From: Epiperipatus broadwayi
Taxonomy: Eukaryota > Onychophora > Udeonychophora > Euonychophora > Peripatidae
Assembly (NCBI GenBank): GCA_028023455.1
Contig: JAQFVV010000020.1
Location: 11,818,385 to 11,882,384, forward strand
Direction of reading: 5' to 3'
DNA length: 64,000 nucleotides
The position numbers and the translations under genes were made by a program. A model generated the notes under the pieces. It had not been told where the DNA came from. It was given only the letters and a program-made list of their open reading frames with translations, and made no database searches. Numbering within the stretch: the stretch's first letter is position 1; each line of letters begins with the position of its first letter. Shown here piece after piece: positions 21,706-31,826 of the stretch.

Positions 21706-21958
21706 TCAGAGATAGCCTTTTAGTTTGTTGATTTTTTTTTTCTCTGAACTTAGCATGTAATCACTGAGATGGGAGGAAATTTTACTTTCCCTCTTAGAAT
21801 GTTGGGGGATGTCCAATTCTGCATCTGGAGCGTCATCTTTTCTCGGAAATGACTGCAGTGTTTGTTGTATACTTTCGTCTTTGTGCATATTGATTTATGT
21901 GTTTGCGTAACTCTCTTCCATTCTCCATTCATACAGCAACCACTTGCTTATTTAAATG
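21706..21958 (-). pseudogene. Integrase C-terminal tail, broken
   Basis: Between the integrase frame and the PPT there are two overlapping 60-codon frames rich in charged residues. They lie where the variable integrase tail would end, but no conserved motif is visible. Confidence 0.4.
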
Positions 21959-22710
21959 TCACACAATTTCTGTTTTAACCCAGAATCTATCCTGATTATT
22001 TCTAGCCCATACGCGGTCTTGTGGTGAGAATTTATAGTTTCTGCCTGAAGGTACTTCGGTGTCCTTCATTGGTATAATTTTGTCAAGCTTTGTTCGCAAT
22101 CTACGACCTAGATATTTCTCTGCGGGTGATTTACCCAACTTAGCTGTAGGCGTAGAGTGTTGATAAAGAAGCACGTTAAAGACCGCTTTGTGCAGACTTT
22201 GTTTTCCCATTTTATTGATGGCGGATTTTAAATTCTGTACAGTTTTTTCAGCCAGTTCATTTGATTGGGGGTGGTAAGGTGGAGTAAATATGTGGTTAAT
22301 TCCCCATTTGTGCATTGAGTAAGCAACTTTTCTGATGTAAAACCTATGCCGTTGTCGGATACTGGTGTTTCTGGATGACCGTGGTGTGTGAACATTTCCA
22401 ACAGTTTGTCGATGGCTTCATCCGAACCTGTGTTTTTAACTATTTTATATTCAGCCCATCCTGAATAGGCATCCACTGCTACTAAAAATAATTGTCTTTG
22501 AATAGGACCGCAGTGATCCCTATGAATTCTCTGACATGGCATGTCTGCTTCTTGCCAGGACTCAAACTTGGCTGACGGTGCATTTGCACATGACTGACAG
22601 TTTGTGCAGTTTTTTATGCATTGTTCTATGTCACTGTTAATTTTCGGCCACCAGACATAACTACGAGCTAACGCTTTCACCCTTACAATGCCCGAATGAC
22701 CTTCGTGCAA
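21959..22710 (-). pseudogene. Integrase domain, frameshifted
   Basis: Two overlapping frames (22710-22228 and 22315-21959) together cover the integrase. The N-terminal zinc-binding HHCC domain is seen as H-E-G-H followed by C-x-x-C (C-T-N-C). The catalytic triad is present: Asp in H-R-D-H-C-G-P, Asp in V-S-D-N-G, and Glu in H-P-Q-S-N-E-L-A-E-K. The usual Gly of the last block (S-N-G) is Glu here. G-R-R-L-R-T-K-L-D-K downstream is a typical spacer before the C-terminal domain. The enzyme would insert the cDNA into host chromatin. The frame changes between the second Asp and the Glu (about 22230-22315), which breaks the active site between two frames. Confidence 0.9.
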
Positions 22711-22955
22711 TAAATTAAGTATTTGCGACCTGCCGCTTACGGGGATTAGTACTTGGTCACCTCTGAGTATACAGTCTTTGCAAATGGACAGTTGTTCTTG
22801 AGCTTTTCATAGGTCTATGTGCGAGAAAGATGGTCTTTGCTTTGGCCAACCTTTGCTGATTTTTTTCCATGATCCATCTGTAGCCAGTGTCTTCTCTGGT
22901 CCATGCGGCTACCTTTGCACTGTTAAGTGTCTGGTTGTTTAGTGTGTCAATATAG
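22711..22955 (-). pseudogene. RNase H-integrase linker, degraded
   Basis: Lies between the RNase H and integrase frames; expected to code for the linker but shows stops in all sense frames. Confidence 0.6.
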
Positions 22956-23363
22956 TTAAATTTTTACTTTGTTTACTTCTTTCTCAAGCTGATCTGGCAT
23001 CCGCGATAACGTGTCAGCATGACCAATTTTCATACCTTTTTTGTATTCAAGATTATAATTGTAACCTGTGAGTATGTTAAGCCATCTCAACATATGAGGG
23101 CTTAAATGTTCAGGCATCTGTTTCATGCCTAGAATTCCCAAGAGTGACTTATGGTCGGTTATTAATTGGAAAAGACATTCATATAGATATTGGTGGAATT
23201 TATGAATTCCGAACACTATGGCGAGGGCTTTCTTGTCTAGCTGGCTGTAGTTATTTTCCACCTTGGACAAGGTGCATGATGTGTATGCTATAGGACATTC
23301 TCCAGAGTGGGATGGATGGCATATCACTGCCCCCACACCATTTTCTGATGCATCAGTTGTCAC
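22956..23363 (-). pseudogene. RNase H domain of the gypsy element
   Basis: A 135-codon frame. It begins with T-T-D-A-S-E-N-G-V-G-A-V, the first catalytic Asp block of LTR-element RNase H. Then come N-Y-S-Q-L-D-K-K-A-L-A-I-V and I-T-D-H-K-S-L. The domain removes genomic RNA from the RNA/DNA hybrid during reverse transcription. The block before A-L-A-I-V usually has a Glu directly before the Ala; here it is Lys, so a catalytic residue seems lost. It ends with G-H-A-D-T-L-S-R-M-P, the standard end of this domain. It is separated from RT by broken sequence at 23364-23720. Confidence 0.9.
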
Positions 23364-23720
23364 AGTTACCTCATGCTCACTGTCATAATGGACTAGTAGT
23401 TTATTTGATGTGAGAAGGGCTTTGGTGTGGAGAAATGTTTGCTCTTGTGCTGCTTCCCAATTTCATTTCTGTTTTTTTTTAATAATTCATACAGTGGCTT
23501 TGCTATTCAGGAAGTTTTCAAAATAATTCACCAGGCCCAAAAAGGCCTGTAGTTGTTTTACATTATTTGGTCTTCAAGGCCTGTAGTTGTTTTACATTAT
23601 TCGGTCTTCTGGCATCAGATACTGCTTTGACTTTTTCAGGGGAGGGGCTTATTCCTGAGTTTGACATTATGTGACCCAGGAATTTTATTTCAGTAGTCTT
23701 CCAAATACATTTTTTCGCAT
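23364..23720 (-). pseudogene. RT thumb/connection region, broken, with tandem duplication
   Basis: Shifted frames still show the expected connection motifs: F-L-G-H-I-M-S, G-I-S-P-S-P-E-K-V-K-A-V, P-N-N-V-K-Q-L-Q-A-F-L-G-L-V-N-Y-F. A segment of roughly 45 bp (around 23534-23610, with GGCCTGTAGTTGTTTTACAT twice) is tandemly duplicated, which changes the frame. Confidence 0.8.
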
Positions 23721-24482
23721 TTAATTTTGTCTTTGGCAAACTTTTGAGATACGAGTGCTCAATTCATTTTCTGAATTAGCAGTGACCAATATATCGTCAA
23801 AGTAGGGAATGACACCTTCGAGTCCATTTAGAAGAGTCTCCACCTTTGCTTGGAATATACTTGGTGCTGAAGCTATTCCGAATGGTAGACATTTGCATCT
23901 AAATAAACCTATGTGTGTAGTAAGTGTTAGACTGTTTGCAGCTTTGTTGGTCACCGGGATTTGGTGGAAGGCTGAGTTGAGGTCTAATTTTGAAAAATAT
24001 TTAGACTTTTGGAGCAACGCTATGATTTCTCTTGAGTTAGGAACAGGGTATGCATGTTTGTTTAGTGCTTTATTGACTGATACATGGTAATCACCACACA
24101 AATGTATTTGTCCATTTGGCTTGGTTATTACAACCAGTGGGATAGCCCACTTGGTTTCTTCTGTTGCTTCAAGCATGCCATCTTTAACCAATTGCTTTAT
24201 TTCCTCCACTATTTTTTCTTTCTGAGCGTATGGAATCTTTCGCAGTCTACAAATTATAGGCACTGCTTCAGGCGATAATTCTAATGAAACTAGTTTTGTT
24301 TTTATGATTCCCGGTTCTCCATCAAAAAGTTTAGGAAAACGCTGTCTGATGTTTTTTTCAATGTCAATATTTTTGACCCAAGCAATTTTTATTCCCAGTT
24401 GCTGAAACCAATCACAGCCAATAAGAGGATTTATAGGAGCATGTACTATATATAATGGCAATGTAACTATTTTTTTTTTCAT
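23721..24482 (-). pseudogene. Reverse transcriptase domain
   Basis: A 253-codon frame with the ordered RT blocks: a D-G-M-L-E-A-T region, C-G-D-Y, the catalytic L-D-L-N-S-A-F-H-Q-I, P-F-G-I-A-S-A-P-S-I-F-Q, and Y-F-D-D-I-L-V. All three catalytic Asp are present (one in L-D-L, two in Y-F-D-D). Phe at the second position of the box is a variant of the usual Val. The frame is linked to the protease frame through a run of T on the plus strand (24471-24480), where a slip has shifted it. On its own this domain looks intact, but upstream and downstream breaks prevent a functional polyprotein. Confidence 0.93.
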
Positions 24483-24543
24483 TGTTTGAAGTAATTGAGG
24501 CCTGAATTACTCCTTTAATTTTTATAGCATTACCATTGACATC

Positions 24544-24963
24544 TCAAGCCTTCAGTTTCATATGCATCAGTCTAGGTGGCTGTCTCATATCTGCCACAAT
24601 GGTTTTCCAATCTTTAATGGAAAGTAACAACACCCCACTACCACTGTCAATTTCCATTGATAGGGGTTTTCCATAAATTTTGACAGTTATTTCAAATTTC
24701 TGTGATTGGTCCGAAGACACATTATTAATTGCTGAAACTTCCTCTTGTTTATGTTTTCTCGTAATGCTCTCTTGGCTGTTATTCTTTGTATAATTATCGA
24801 ATTTTTTATTTCTGCACATTTTTTCCCAGTGGCCAAATTTATTACAGTGTTTACAGTGTTGGTCTTTATAAAAACAGTCACATGCCATGTGACCTAGTTT
24901 TCCGCAGCAAAAACACTTAATTCGACTTTTCTTAATGTCTGTTGTTCCACTTTGATCAGGCAC
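24544..24963 (-). pseudogene. Nucleocapsid zinc knuckles and aspartic protease
   Basis: Two C-x2-C-x4-H-x4-C knuckles are visible: C-F-C-C-G-K-L-G-H-M-A-C-D-C (with extra Cys) and C-K-H-C-N-K-F-G-H-W-E-K-M-C. They bind the genomic RNA. About 75 residues later comes E-I-D-S-G-S-G-V, the active-site triad of the retroelement protease in its D-S-G form. The frame ends in TGA shortly after the protease core, and readable sequence continues past the stop in the same frame to 24482. The join with upstream gag is out of frame near 24960. Confidence 0.9.
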
Positions 24964-25546
24964 CCATTCTATCTGGTTTGTCTACTTTGTGGACTTCATA
25001 AGGATCGTTGTCCACTATTTTCATGGCCGCAAATTCCTTTGATTGCTGCAACACGAGTTCATGAGCTATACCACGTTTGATAGCTACTTTATAGTTAATA
25101 TCCGTATCTGCCAATAACTGCTGTCTCAGACTATCACTGCTCATTTCACATAAAAATTGTTCGAGGAGGGCTTCCTCCAGGTATGAATCGTAGATGCAGT
25201 TTTTTGCGAGTTCCCGCAAGGCAGTATCGTAATCTTGTGTCCACTCGTTCTTGCCTTGGCGGTGATTTCTAAAGTGGAGTCTGGCAATGTGTCTAGACTT
25301 ATGAAAATTAAAATAGTCGATCAAATGATTTTTGACCTGCTCAAATGTTAATTATTCTGGGGTTTTAGGTTCACAGAGCCTATTTGCGATCTGGATTAAT
25401 CCTTTTCCAGCGAAACACAATAAGGTCACTGTTTTGCTTTTATTGTCTTTTACTCTGTTAATAATTAACAGTTTTTCAATTTGTTGGACATACAGGGGCC
25501 ACTCACTTGCCTCTCTGATGTCAAATTTGGATATTGCCAGCTGCAT
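24956..25546 (-). pseudogene. Gag capsid region
   Basis: Two stretches in the same frame (25546-25355 and 25351-24956) are split only by a TAA at 25352-25354. The protein is helical and charged. W-P-L-Y-V-Q-Q-I-E at its start and L-L-E-Q-F-L-C-E-M and L-R-Q-Q-L-L-A later fit a Ty3/gypsy capsid, and it sits directly upstream of zinc knuckles. The capsid packages the element RNA. The stop and a frameshift at about 24960 inactivate it. Confidence 0.8.
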
Positions 25547-25731
25547 TACGGTACTTAGTCAATTTAACAAAATATAAAAATTTTACGATAACTTAGTTAA
25601 TTTAACAAAATATAAAAATATTTTTCTTAGTAGTTTTATCTCCTCACGAAATCAAATAATTAGACACCAACGTATTCCGCTGTCAATGCGTTGATTGTTA
25701 TTATTGAGAATTACACCGTTGAGGTTCGTAA

Positions 25732-25749
25732 TCAACTGTAACTGCGCCA
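25732..25749 (-). other. Primer-binding site of the gypsy element
   Basis: In sense TGGCGCAGTTACAGTTGA, one base after the 5' LTR. TGG pairs with the CCA end of a tRNA. I could not assign the tRNA with certainty. Confidence 0.75.
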
Positions 25750-25750
25750 A

Positions 25751-26459
25751 TTCGAGTGTCCAGCGGCACTCTATTGCTCGCTGGATTGCAACTATCAATA
25801 ACACAATATAAAATAATTAATGAGGCAGCCCGGCAAGTAGATTTAAATAATGAAGATTTATTTAAAGGATTATATATGAGTTAATCACTATTAATATATA
25901 CAAAGTATGAATAATATATACACGCTAATATTATTATATATAAATAAGGGGCCCGAAGGCAGAGTAAAATGATAAAGAGATCGGTACGACCTGTTATAGT
26001 TCCCTAGGTTTACTTTGGCATGTCCGGAGGTAAACCTCTCCGCAAGGCTAGGTGAAGCAAAGGAGCTGACTGGAGCACCCGAGGAAATGGCACATCTACC
26101 TTTCAGGTGCTTCACTTAGCAAGTGTTCTCTCTCAGTTCAATATTAGATCCATTACTTGTCACACCTTGATTTTGGAGTAGCCTCCATTCATTGGCCATC
26201 CGCTGTCCATGTGGTGGTCATCTCTTTAGTTCTTATAGGATACCTGATTAGATAATGTCACACCCTTAACATTGTCTATTCTAAGCAATGGCTTTATTTA
26301 CATTATCTAATCCTTTTTGATAAATTACTTTATAGTTTAGCACAAATATATCATTTAATTATTTACAATACACAATTAGCGATCCGTTAGTTTTACATTT
26401 ATTTTTATTATTGGTTAAACGTATTTTTTATATACATGCACGTATACACACATTTAGCA
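25751..26459 (-). repeat. 5' LTR of the gypsy element
   Basis: Partner of 20983-21691, nearly identical, followed by CTGAG at 26460-26464. Promoter and poly(A) signals of the element should lie here, but I could not place them with confidence. Confidence 0.9.
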
Positions 26460-26464
26460 CTGAG

Positions 26465-26792
26465 TATTGCTATGGTTAAAGATATCTTGGTAGAAGTAGA
26501 TACGAGAAAGGAATTCATAATAATAGAAATATCTAAATTCCAATGCTTATCTATAAATTGAAATGGAAGAATGTTAATTAATTTTTCATTTTATAGATAA
26601 CAAAACTTTTAATTGAGATGAGGAAATTATAGAGAAGAGGGGGGTGGGTGAAACATCTATAACCAAGTAGTAATAATTAAAAAAAAGTTGGTTGATAATT
26701 AGTTTTAGGAGAAGTTTAGCAGCTGGTTAGTAAGATTAAAGACTGGAGGGTATTTTGTTGTTTAAAATAATAGATAGAAGTTCATCTGATAT
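26465..26792. other. AT-rich spacer, nothing recognised
   Basis: No supported feature; one G-rich run (GAGGGGGGTGGGTG near 26637). Confidence 0.4.
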
Positions 26793-27183
26793 ATTGGATT
26801 GGTACTGTGGTATTTATTAGAGCTGCGACATGAAGAATTATAATCCTTTAATCATTAAATTAATTAGATTATTAAATCAAAAACATTTTAAAATCTACAT
26901 TTAAAAAAAAAAATAATTTAACAAAAAAAAAATACGAAAAGCATTAATGTGAAGACTAGTTAAAATACGTGTTTAAATCAAATTGTGTGGGTGTTTGCAC
27001 GTGCATATTCTGCATAATCTATTTTAATACATTGTACAGGCTTACACCTGCATTTATATATGTAATATATGCAGGATTCGAACTCAGACTTTCACACGAC
27101 CTACAACTCTTAGTGCCATCTTATATTGCTGACTCACCTGATCACACACATGTTGAAAAGATAAATAATCACCAATATTAGTA

Positions 27184-27206
27184 TTTCGTGCTAAACCAGC
27201 ACTCAT
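27184..27206 (-). ncRNA. Truncated hammerhead copy, minus strand
   Basis: Stem II and GAAA are preserved, but the CTG of CTGATGA and the 5' side of stem I are missing at the arm's inner end, so it cannot fold into a ribozyme. Confidence 0.65.
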
Positions 27207-27266
27207 TAAAGTATGAAGATTGGTTATCTTAATATAAAGCTGAGTACTAATTGTATATATGCGTGG

Positions 27267-27336
27267 AGATAGTAATCTGAACCAACTGATGAGTACTGGT
27301 TTAGCACGAAATACGTACATTGGTGATTATTTATCT
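27267..27336 (+). ncRNA. Hammerhead ribozyme copy, probably inactive
   Basis: CTGATGA (27286-27292), stem II GTACT / AGCAC with one A-C mismatch, GAAA (27308-27311), stem I ACCAA / TTGGT extended by AATC / GATT and AGATA / TATCT. The invariant core is intact, but the base before the cut site is C where a U is needed (ACA instead of AUA), which breaks the A15.1-U16.1 pair. Cleavage should be weak or absent. Confidence 0.75.
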
Positions 27337-27697
27337 TTTCAACATGTGTGTGATCAGGTGAGTCAGCAATATAAGATGGCATTGAGAGTTGTAGGTCGTG
27401 TGAAAGTCTGAGTTCGAATCCCGCATGGATTACATATATAAATGCAGGTGTAAACCTGAACAATGTATTAAAATAGATTATGCAGAATATGCACGTGCAA
27501 ACACACACTCAATTTGATTTAAACACGCATTTGAACTATTCTTCACATTAATGCTTTTCGTATTTTTTTTGTTAAATTATTGTTTTTTTTTTAATGTAGA
27601 TTTTAAAATATGTTTTTGATTTAATAACCTAATTAATTTAATGATTAAACGATTATAATTTCATGTCGCAGCTCTAATACCACAGTACCATTGGATT

Positions 27698-29762
27698 CAA
27701 TATAATTCTTAGTTAAGCTTTGGAGGAGGAGAATTTATGCCATGGTAATTTTGATAAAAACATCGTTCATAAAATTGAACTGCGATTGTTTTCAAAATTT
27801 GAAGAATGGAAGATAAAATCGTGGTGGGTTAAAATTAACATATGATCACTAAACTTTGAAGCCATATGGAGCTGTCTACAATCAAACCAATGGAAATCAT
27901 TTTCTATAAAGAGTATAAATATAAAATGAGATCCAAGAAGCTGCCTTAAATTTATCACTTATCTGGAGTCCGTTGCCACCCTTGATTAAATAGATATTTA
28001 TAAAGAATATGATTTAGTCATTAATTTACTAAAGATGTACTTTCATTTATTTAATCAGTATGGTTTTTTTGTTGCAAATTGTTATTTAAAAGACTTGATC
28101 TATCTGATATTATGATTTTAATGAAAACACAAGGGAGTCTATATTCTATATTCTATTGAGAAAGATTTTATTCCGTTTATCAGAAACTTTATTAAGGAAG
28201 CATGAAGTACTGCTCCTCTAGGATCATGAATTTGAAAAAAAAAAAGATGAAAAAACAAACCTTTGGAACACCTGAACAGTTTTAAATAGATTAAATGATC
28301 TTAGGGTTGAAAAATTTTCTTATTTTAAAGTAAAAGAGTGTTTTCTTTTGTATGATCATATGTCTTTAAAGAAATACCTTGGTAAGATTTAATTTAATTT
28401 TCAGAAAGGCCTAATAATAATAATAAGTAATAAAGTTGTATTAGACATTTTCTTTTATAAGCTATTAACTGTTAATTTACATGTATGTAGTAATCATGAG
28501 TAACATTATCATTATTATAGAATATTAATTGAAGATTTATTGCAAATTTGCTAAATATTTGTAAGTATTAAACCACTAAACATCACATGATCACCACAAG
28601 CTAGAAACTAGTCTGGGGATATTGGATGAGTAGGCATTAGATAGGGATTTTATGCACAAGCCTTCTGACATCTATTGATTATTCTGACTTGCACTGAATG
28701 GCACTACTGTATGGAGAGCTTTGCCTGTTTATTTGTAAGTATCTCTGTGTATATGTGTGCCAATTATTATCATGTTTTTGAATATAAACTTTATGTTGTG
28801 TGAAATTGTTTATTAAATGATAATGAATAAGTTATATAAATTTATTCATCATGTGCCATTTTGATCTTGTTAGACAGTTCATTTTTAACTTAAAAGAAAT
28901 TGGTTCTTGGCTGAGTATATAGAGATTATGTGATTGGTTATTTGAATTACAGTACATGTATTTCATTTTCTCCTTGTAGAGAATGGATCCTTATGCATAA
29001 TGGACCTGTATAATTATTTACTCATCTCAAATGGATAAAATAAAATTTTGCAATATATGAATAGTAAATTTAGGAGCTTTTCTGAATTAAACATTGATTT
29101 TATGATTAGAGGTAAGTCAATGGTACACAAGGATACATGCTATTCCAAAATTTTTATTACCACATTGAATCATTATACTATTTCAATAATATACAACATA
29201 TTAAGTCATCTTTAAAAACAGATGCACACTGTAGACCAGTTTTAACCAGTCTCTCTAGTTCACTTTTTGAAAACAGGGCATCCTTCTCTCACTACATTAT
29301 AACTTTAACCATATATCGGTGTTTCCACCTATCATCAAAGTCATAAAATCTCTAATTAAGGATAAGATACAACCTCTGATTTTTCATCTTTATCCAAGTA
29401 TTAGTTTTCCAAGAGAGAACGCTGCACATCTAAAGCAGTAACACTATTTAAGATGATAAATTGATAATATAAGGAAAGCCATGAAGGTAGCTCTTATTAG
29501 GATTTAATTGGACACTGTAGCTACTCTTTTATGCCAATAAATAAATTTCTAAAATTTCTTAGCAATCTAAATCCCTTTACCATTACTATATATACTATCC
29601 AATTTTCTAATCAATAGAAATATGTATATTTTTTCTAAATAGAAAATTACCTTCTGGATTCCCTCCTCACAATTCCATCCTTTATAATTCCCGCTTAGTT
29701 TTTTTATTTTTTATAGCATACATTAATACACTTTTACTTGAAATAGAAATCAAATTATTGGT
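27698..29762. other. 2 kb region with no recognised gene
   Basis: Only short frames such as 27767-27958. The right end (29000-29760) may hold decayed retroelement sequence continuing from the RT box at 29909, but I could not read ordered motifs. Confidence 0.35.
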
Positions 29763-30023
29763 ATGTACATGCTTCTCATTAACCAATCAACCAGCCATAT
29801 TGCATATATGAATAACATAGTAAATTTCCTTCCTTACAAAAACTTCTTCCGAAACTCTTTTACTAAAGCATTTATTTTCAAGATTTCACTAATTTTTAAT
29901 AAAAAAAAGTCATCAACATACTGCATCCTTACTAGCACACAGATATTTTCTATTTACATTTCCTGTAAATTTTTATGCTTTTCAACTCATTACTCTCTCA
30001 CTTCATTAAAGACAATAGTATAA
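29763..30023 (-). pseudogene. Reverse transcriptase remnant with Y-V-D-D box
   Basis: On the minus strand a short frame reads R-M-Q-Y-V-D-D-F-F-L-L with the catalytic box at 29909-29920, followed by a helical V-K-E-F-R-K-K-F segment. This is motif C of a reverse transcriptase with both Asp kept. The surrounding frames carry stops. It lies on the same strand as the PLE at 30325-31427 but on its 3' side, so it must be a separate insertion. Class uncertain (PLE or LINE). Confidence 0.45.
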
Positions 30024-30324
30024 CATAATATGCTGACTTTAATTGAAAACATCATTCCTCTCAAAATCTTATCGTCATTACACAGTAAAATTTTCCTATC
30101 AACATAGCAATACTTCCAAAACCAAAAATCAATTTTACACTCCAATTATTACTTTCACCACCACCTTTTTTTTGTAAAAAATGTAAACACTCTTTGCACC
30201 AAATTTATTTAAGATAAAAAACAAGTTCTGTAAGTAGAGAAAAATGCAGAAACCACAAAATTAAATGGTAGAGAGCAATCAATATATGGACCAGTATTTT
30301 CCTGAAGGTTGTGATGATGATGAT

Positions 30325-31427
30325 GTCTTTAAAAAACTTAACTTTATTTAAATATTCCAAATACATTCAACTGTTGTAATAGTACACAGGTTAGTATATG
30401 CACAATATTTCAAGAGATATTATTTCCCTTTTTTATTCAGGTTTTCTGGTCTGACCAGTGACAGTACTAGGCTGGGAATCAACCTGGATCCTTAGATTAT
30501 TGAGTATTGAATTTTAAGGTATGTGAGTCATCCTGTCAAAGGCAACAGTTAGTAGGAATTTCATGTACTTATTTATGAGGTTCCTCCTGATATCTCTACC
30601 TTTTTCTAAAAAAAAGTTTATTAGTGATTTCCATACATTATGTATAGTCACACTAGATTGACTTATGGGATTGTTTGCCATTGTCATGTGAGCAGCTTCT
30701 TTAAATTTTCTTCTTTGTACCTTTTCTTTTCTATCCAATATTTTTATATTTTCCCAATTGAACATAATATGTTCATTGGTACATACATAGTCTGCTTCCT
30801 TAGACACATCTGTTTTCTCTTTTCTAATCTTTAGTTTGTGTTCTTGCAAGCACTTTTCAATGGGATGACTGGTCTTACCAATAAACATTCTTCCACATTC
30901 ACATGGTATTTCATAGATGCAGCTTTTTCTTTTCAGCATTTCAAGTTTATGCTCTGTAGATGTTAGAATTACTCATAGTGTGATGTGGCTTTGAAAAGCT
31001 GTTCTGATATTATCCTAATTGTTTGTCTGCTATTTTTGGTATCAGTAATTGCTTTTTTCTTTTAATGATTCTTTTTGTTGTCTAAATATTTATGGTTTTC
31101 TTAATAACAGCTGATGGATAACCATTTTTCGTAAAAGTTAGTTCTATATAGATCTTTTGTTTTTACAAATCACTGGTTTTGGAACAAACTTCTTTTGCTC
31201 TGTTCCATAGTGATAGTATAAGTCTATGTTTTGTATTTCTGGTGTGATTGGATGTATTAGCTAAATATTTTCCTGTATGTGTGGGTTTTCAGTAAACTGT
31301 AGTTTTGGTTTTGCCATGAGGGAGACTTGTCACAAGAACATTTAAGAACGCCAATTTTTGTCCTTGTTCTGATTCTATTGTGAATTTAATTGAAGGGAGT
31401 ATATTCTTGATGTGTTTTCAGAAAGAA
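30325..31427 (-). mobile_element. Penelope-like element copy A (RT end + GIY-YIG + 3' UTR)
   Basis: In sense (right to left) it starts inside the RT at an H-I-N-N-I-H-P-S-I-K-F-T block, continues through L-A-F-L-N-V-L-V and K-P-T-H-T-G-K-Y-L-A with stops, reaches the GIY-YIG frame (30939-30514) and ends with a 3' UTR closing at AATAAAGTTAAG...AAAGAC. 5' truncation inside RT is usual for PLEs. Its 3' UTR contains a tRNA-like block with a B-box-like GGTTGATTCCC. It meets copy B in opposite orientation at about 31427. Confidence 0.75.
30514..30939 (-). pseudogene. GIY-YIG endonuclease domain of PLE copy A
   Basis: A 141-codon frame: I-Y-E-I-P-C-E-C-G-R-M-F-I-G-K-T is the GIY-YIG core in its PLE form, with the Cys pair between the two strands. 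It is followed by C-L-Q-E-H-K (usually R-L-x-E-H), a long K-rich stretch, then N-W-E-N-I-K-I-L and R-R-K-F-K-E-A-A where the conserved Glu lies. The domain makes the first nick in the target. The catalytic Arg expected after the core appears to be Cys (E-K-C-L-Q-E-H), suggesting inactivity. Upstream RT sequence has stops, so this is a pseudogene even though the domain is open. Confidence 0.75.
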
Positions 31428-31826
31428 TCTGCTCACATGACAATAGACAACAATCCCATAAGTCAATCTAGGGTGACCATACATAATGTATAGAAACCAC
31501 TAATCAACTTTGCTCTTAGAAAAAGATGGAGAAAAAGAAGGTACTTCGTAGATAAATACATGAAATTTCTACTGACTGTTGCCTTCAGCAGGATGGCTCA
31601 GTTGGTTAGAGTGTTGGGAACTTAAAATTCAATACTCAAGAATCTAAGGGGCCAAGTTTAGTTCCCATGCTAGTACTGTCATTGATCAAGCCAGCAACAC
31701 CAGAAGAAGAGGTGAGAATAATAACTCTTGAAATGTTGTGCATATACTAACCTATGTGCTATTACTAGAAACAGTTGAATGAGTTTGAAATATTTAAATA
31801 AAGTTAAATTTTTGTAAAGACATTCA
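31428..31826 (+). mobile_element. Penelope-like element copy B, 3' end
   Basis: Plus-strand copy of the last ~50 codons and the 3' UTR of copy A (A-H-M-T, N-P-I-S-Q-S, V-T-I-H-N-V, K-Y-M-K-F-L-L-T-V-A). It ends at the same AATAAAGTTAAA...AAAGAC point. The two copies therefore point away from each other, sharing their 5'-truncated sides at 31427/31428. Confidence 0.7.
31590..31665 (+). other. tRNA-like block in the PLE 3' UTR
   Basis: GGATGGCTCAGTTGGTTAGA is a near-canonical pol III A box with tRNA D-arm context, about 50 bases before a weak B-box-like AAGTTTAGTTCCC. Copy A has a weaker A box but a better B box (GGTTGATTCCC). It overlaps the end of the coding frame. No intact cloverleaf, so not a tRNA gene. 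Confidence 0.5.

Larger units (their letters stand above)
20983..26459 (-). mobile_element. Complete but inactivated Ty3/gypsy retrotransposon
   Basis: About 5.5 kb, reading right to left: 5' LTR (25751-26459), PBS, gag, zinc knuckles and protease, RT, RNase H, integrase, PPT, 3' LTR (20983-21691), with a 5-bp target duplication. The pol order RT-RNaseH-integrase is that of Ty3/gypsy (Metaviridae-type) elements, and the integrase and RT motifs resemble the K02A2.6-like group. There is no envelope-like frame. Several stops and frameshifts break gag and pol, so the copy is dead. The LTRs differ by scattered substitutions, so the insertion is old enough to have accumulated damage. Confidence 0.95.
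26801..27689. mobile_element. Inverted-repeat element 2 with hammerheads, 8-bp target duplication
   Basis: Arms of about 400 bp, starting GGTACTGTGGTATT and ending AATACCACAGTACC, are near-perfect inverted copies around a ~70-bp centre. The 8-bp sequence ATTGGATT flanks it exactly (26793-26800 and 27690-27697), so the whole unit transposed as one piece. The outer ~260 bp of each arm is A/T-rich. The inner part is the tRNA-like B-box region (GAGTTCGAATCCCGC in the right arm) and hammerhead region shared with the 15.3-16.1 kb element. An 8-bp duplication fits hAT-like or Merlin-like DNA transposition; no transposase is present. Confidence 0.8.

Noticed and set aside
23809-24278. Plus-strand frames of 93 and 64 codons
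   Set aside because: Antisense shadows of the RT domain, which has ordered motifs on the minus strand.
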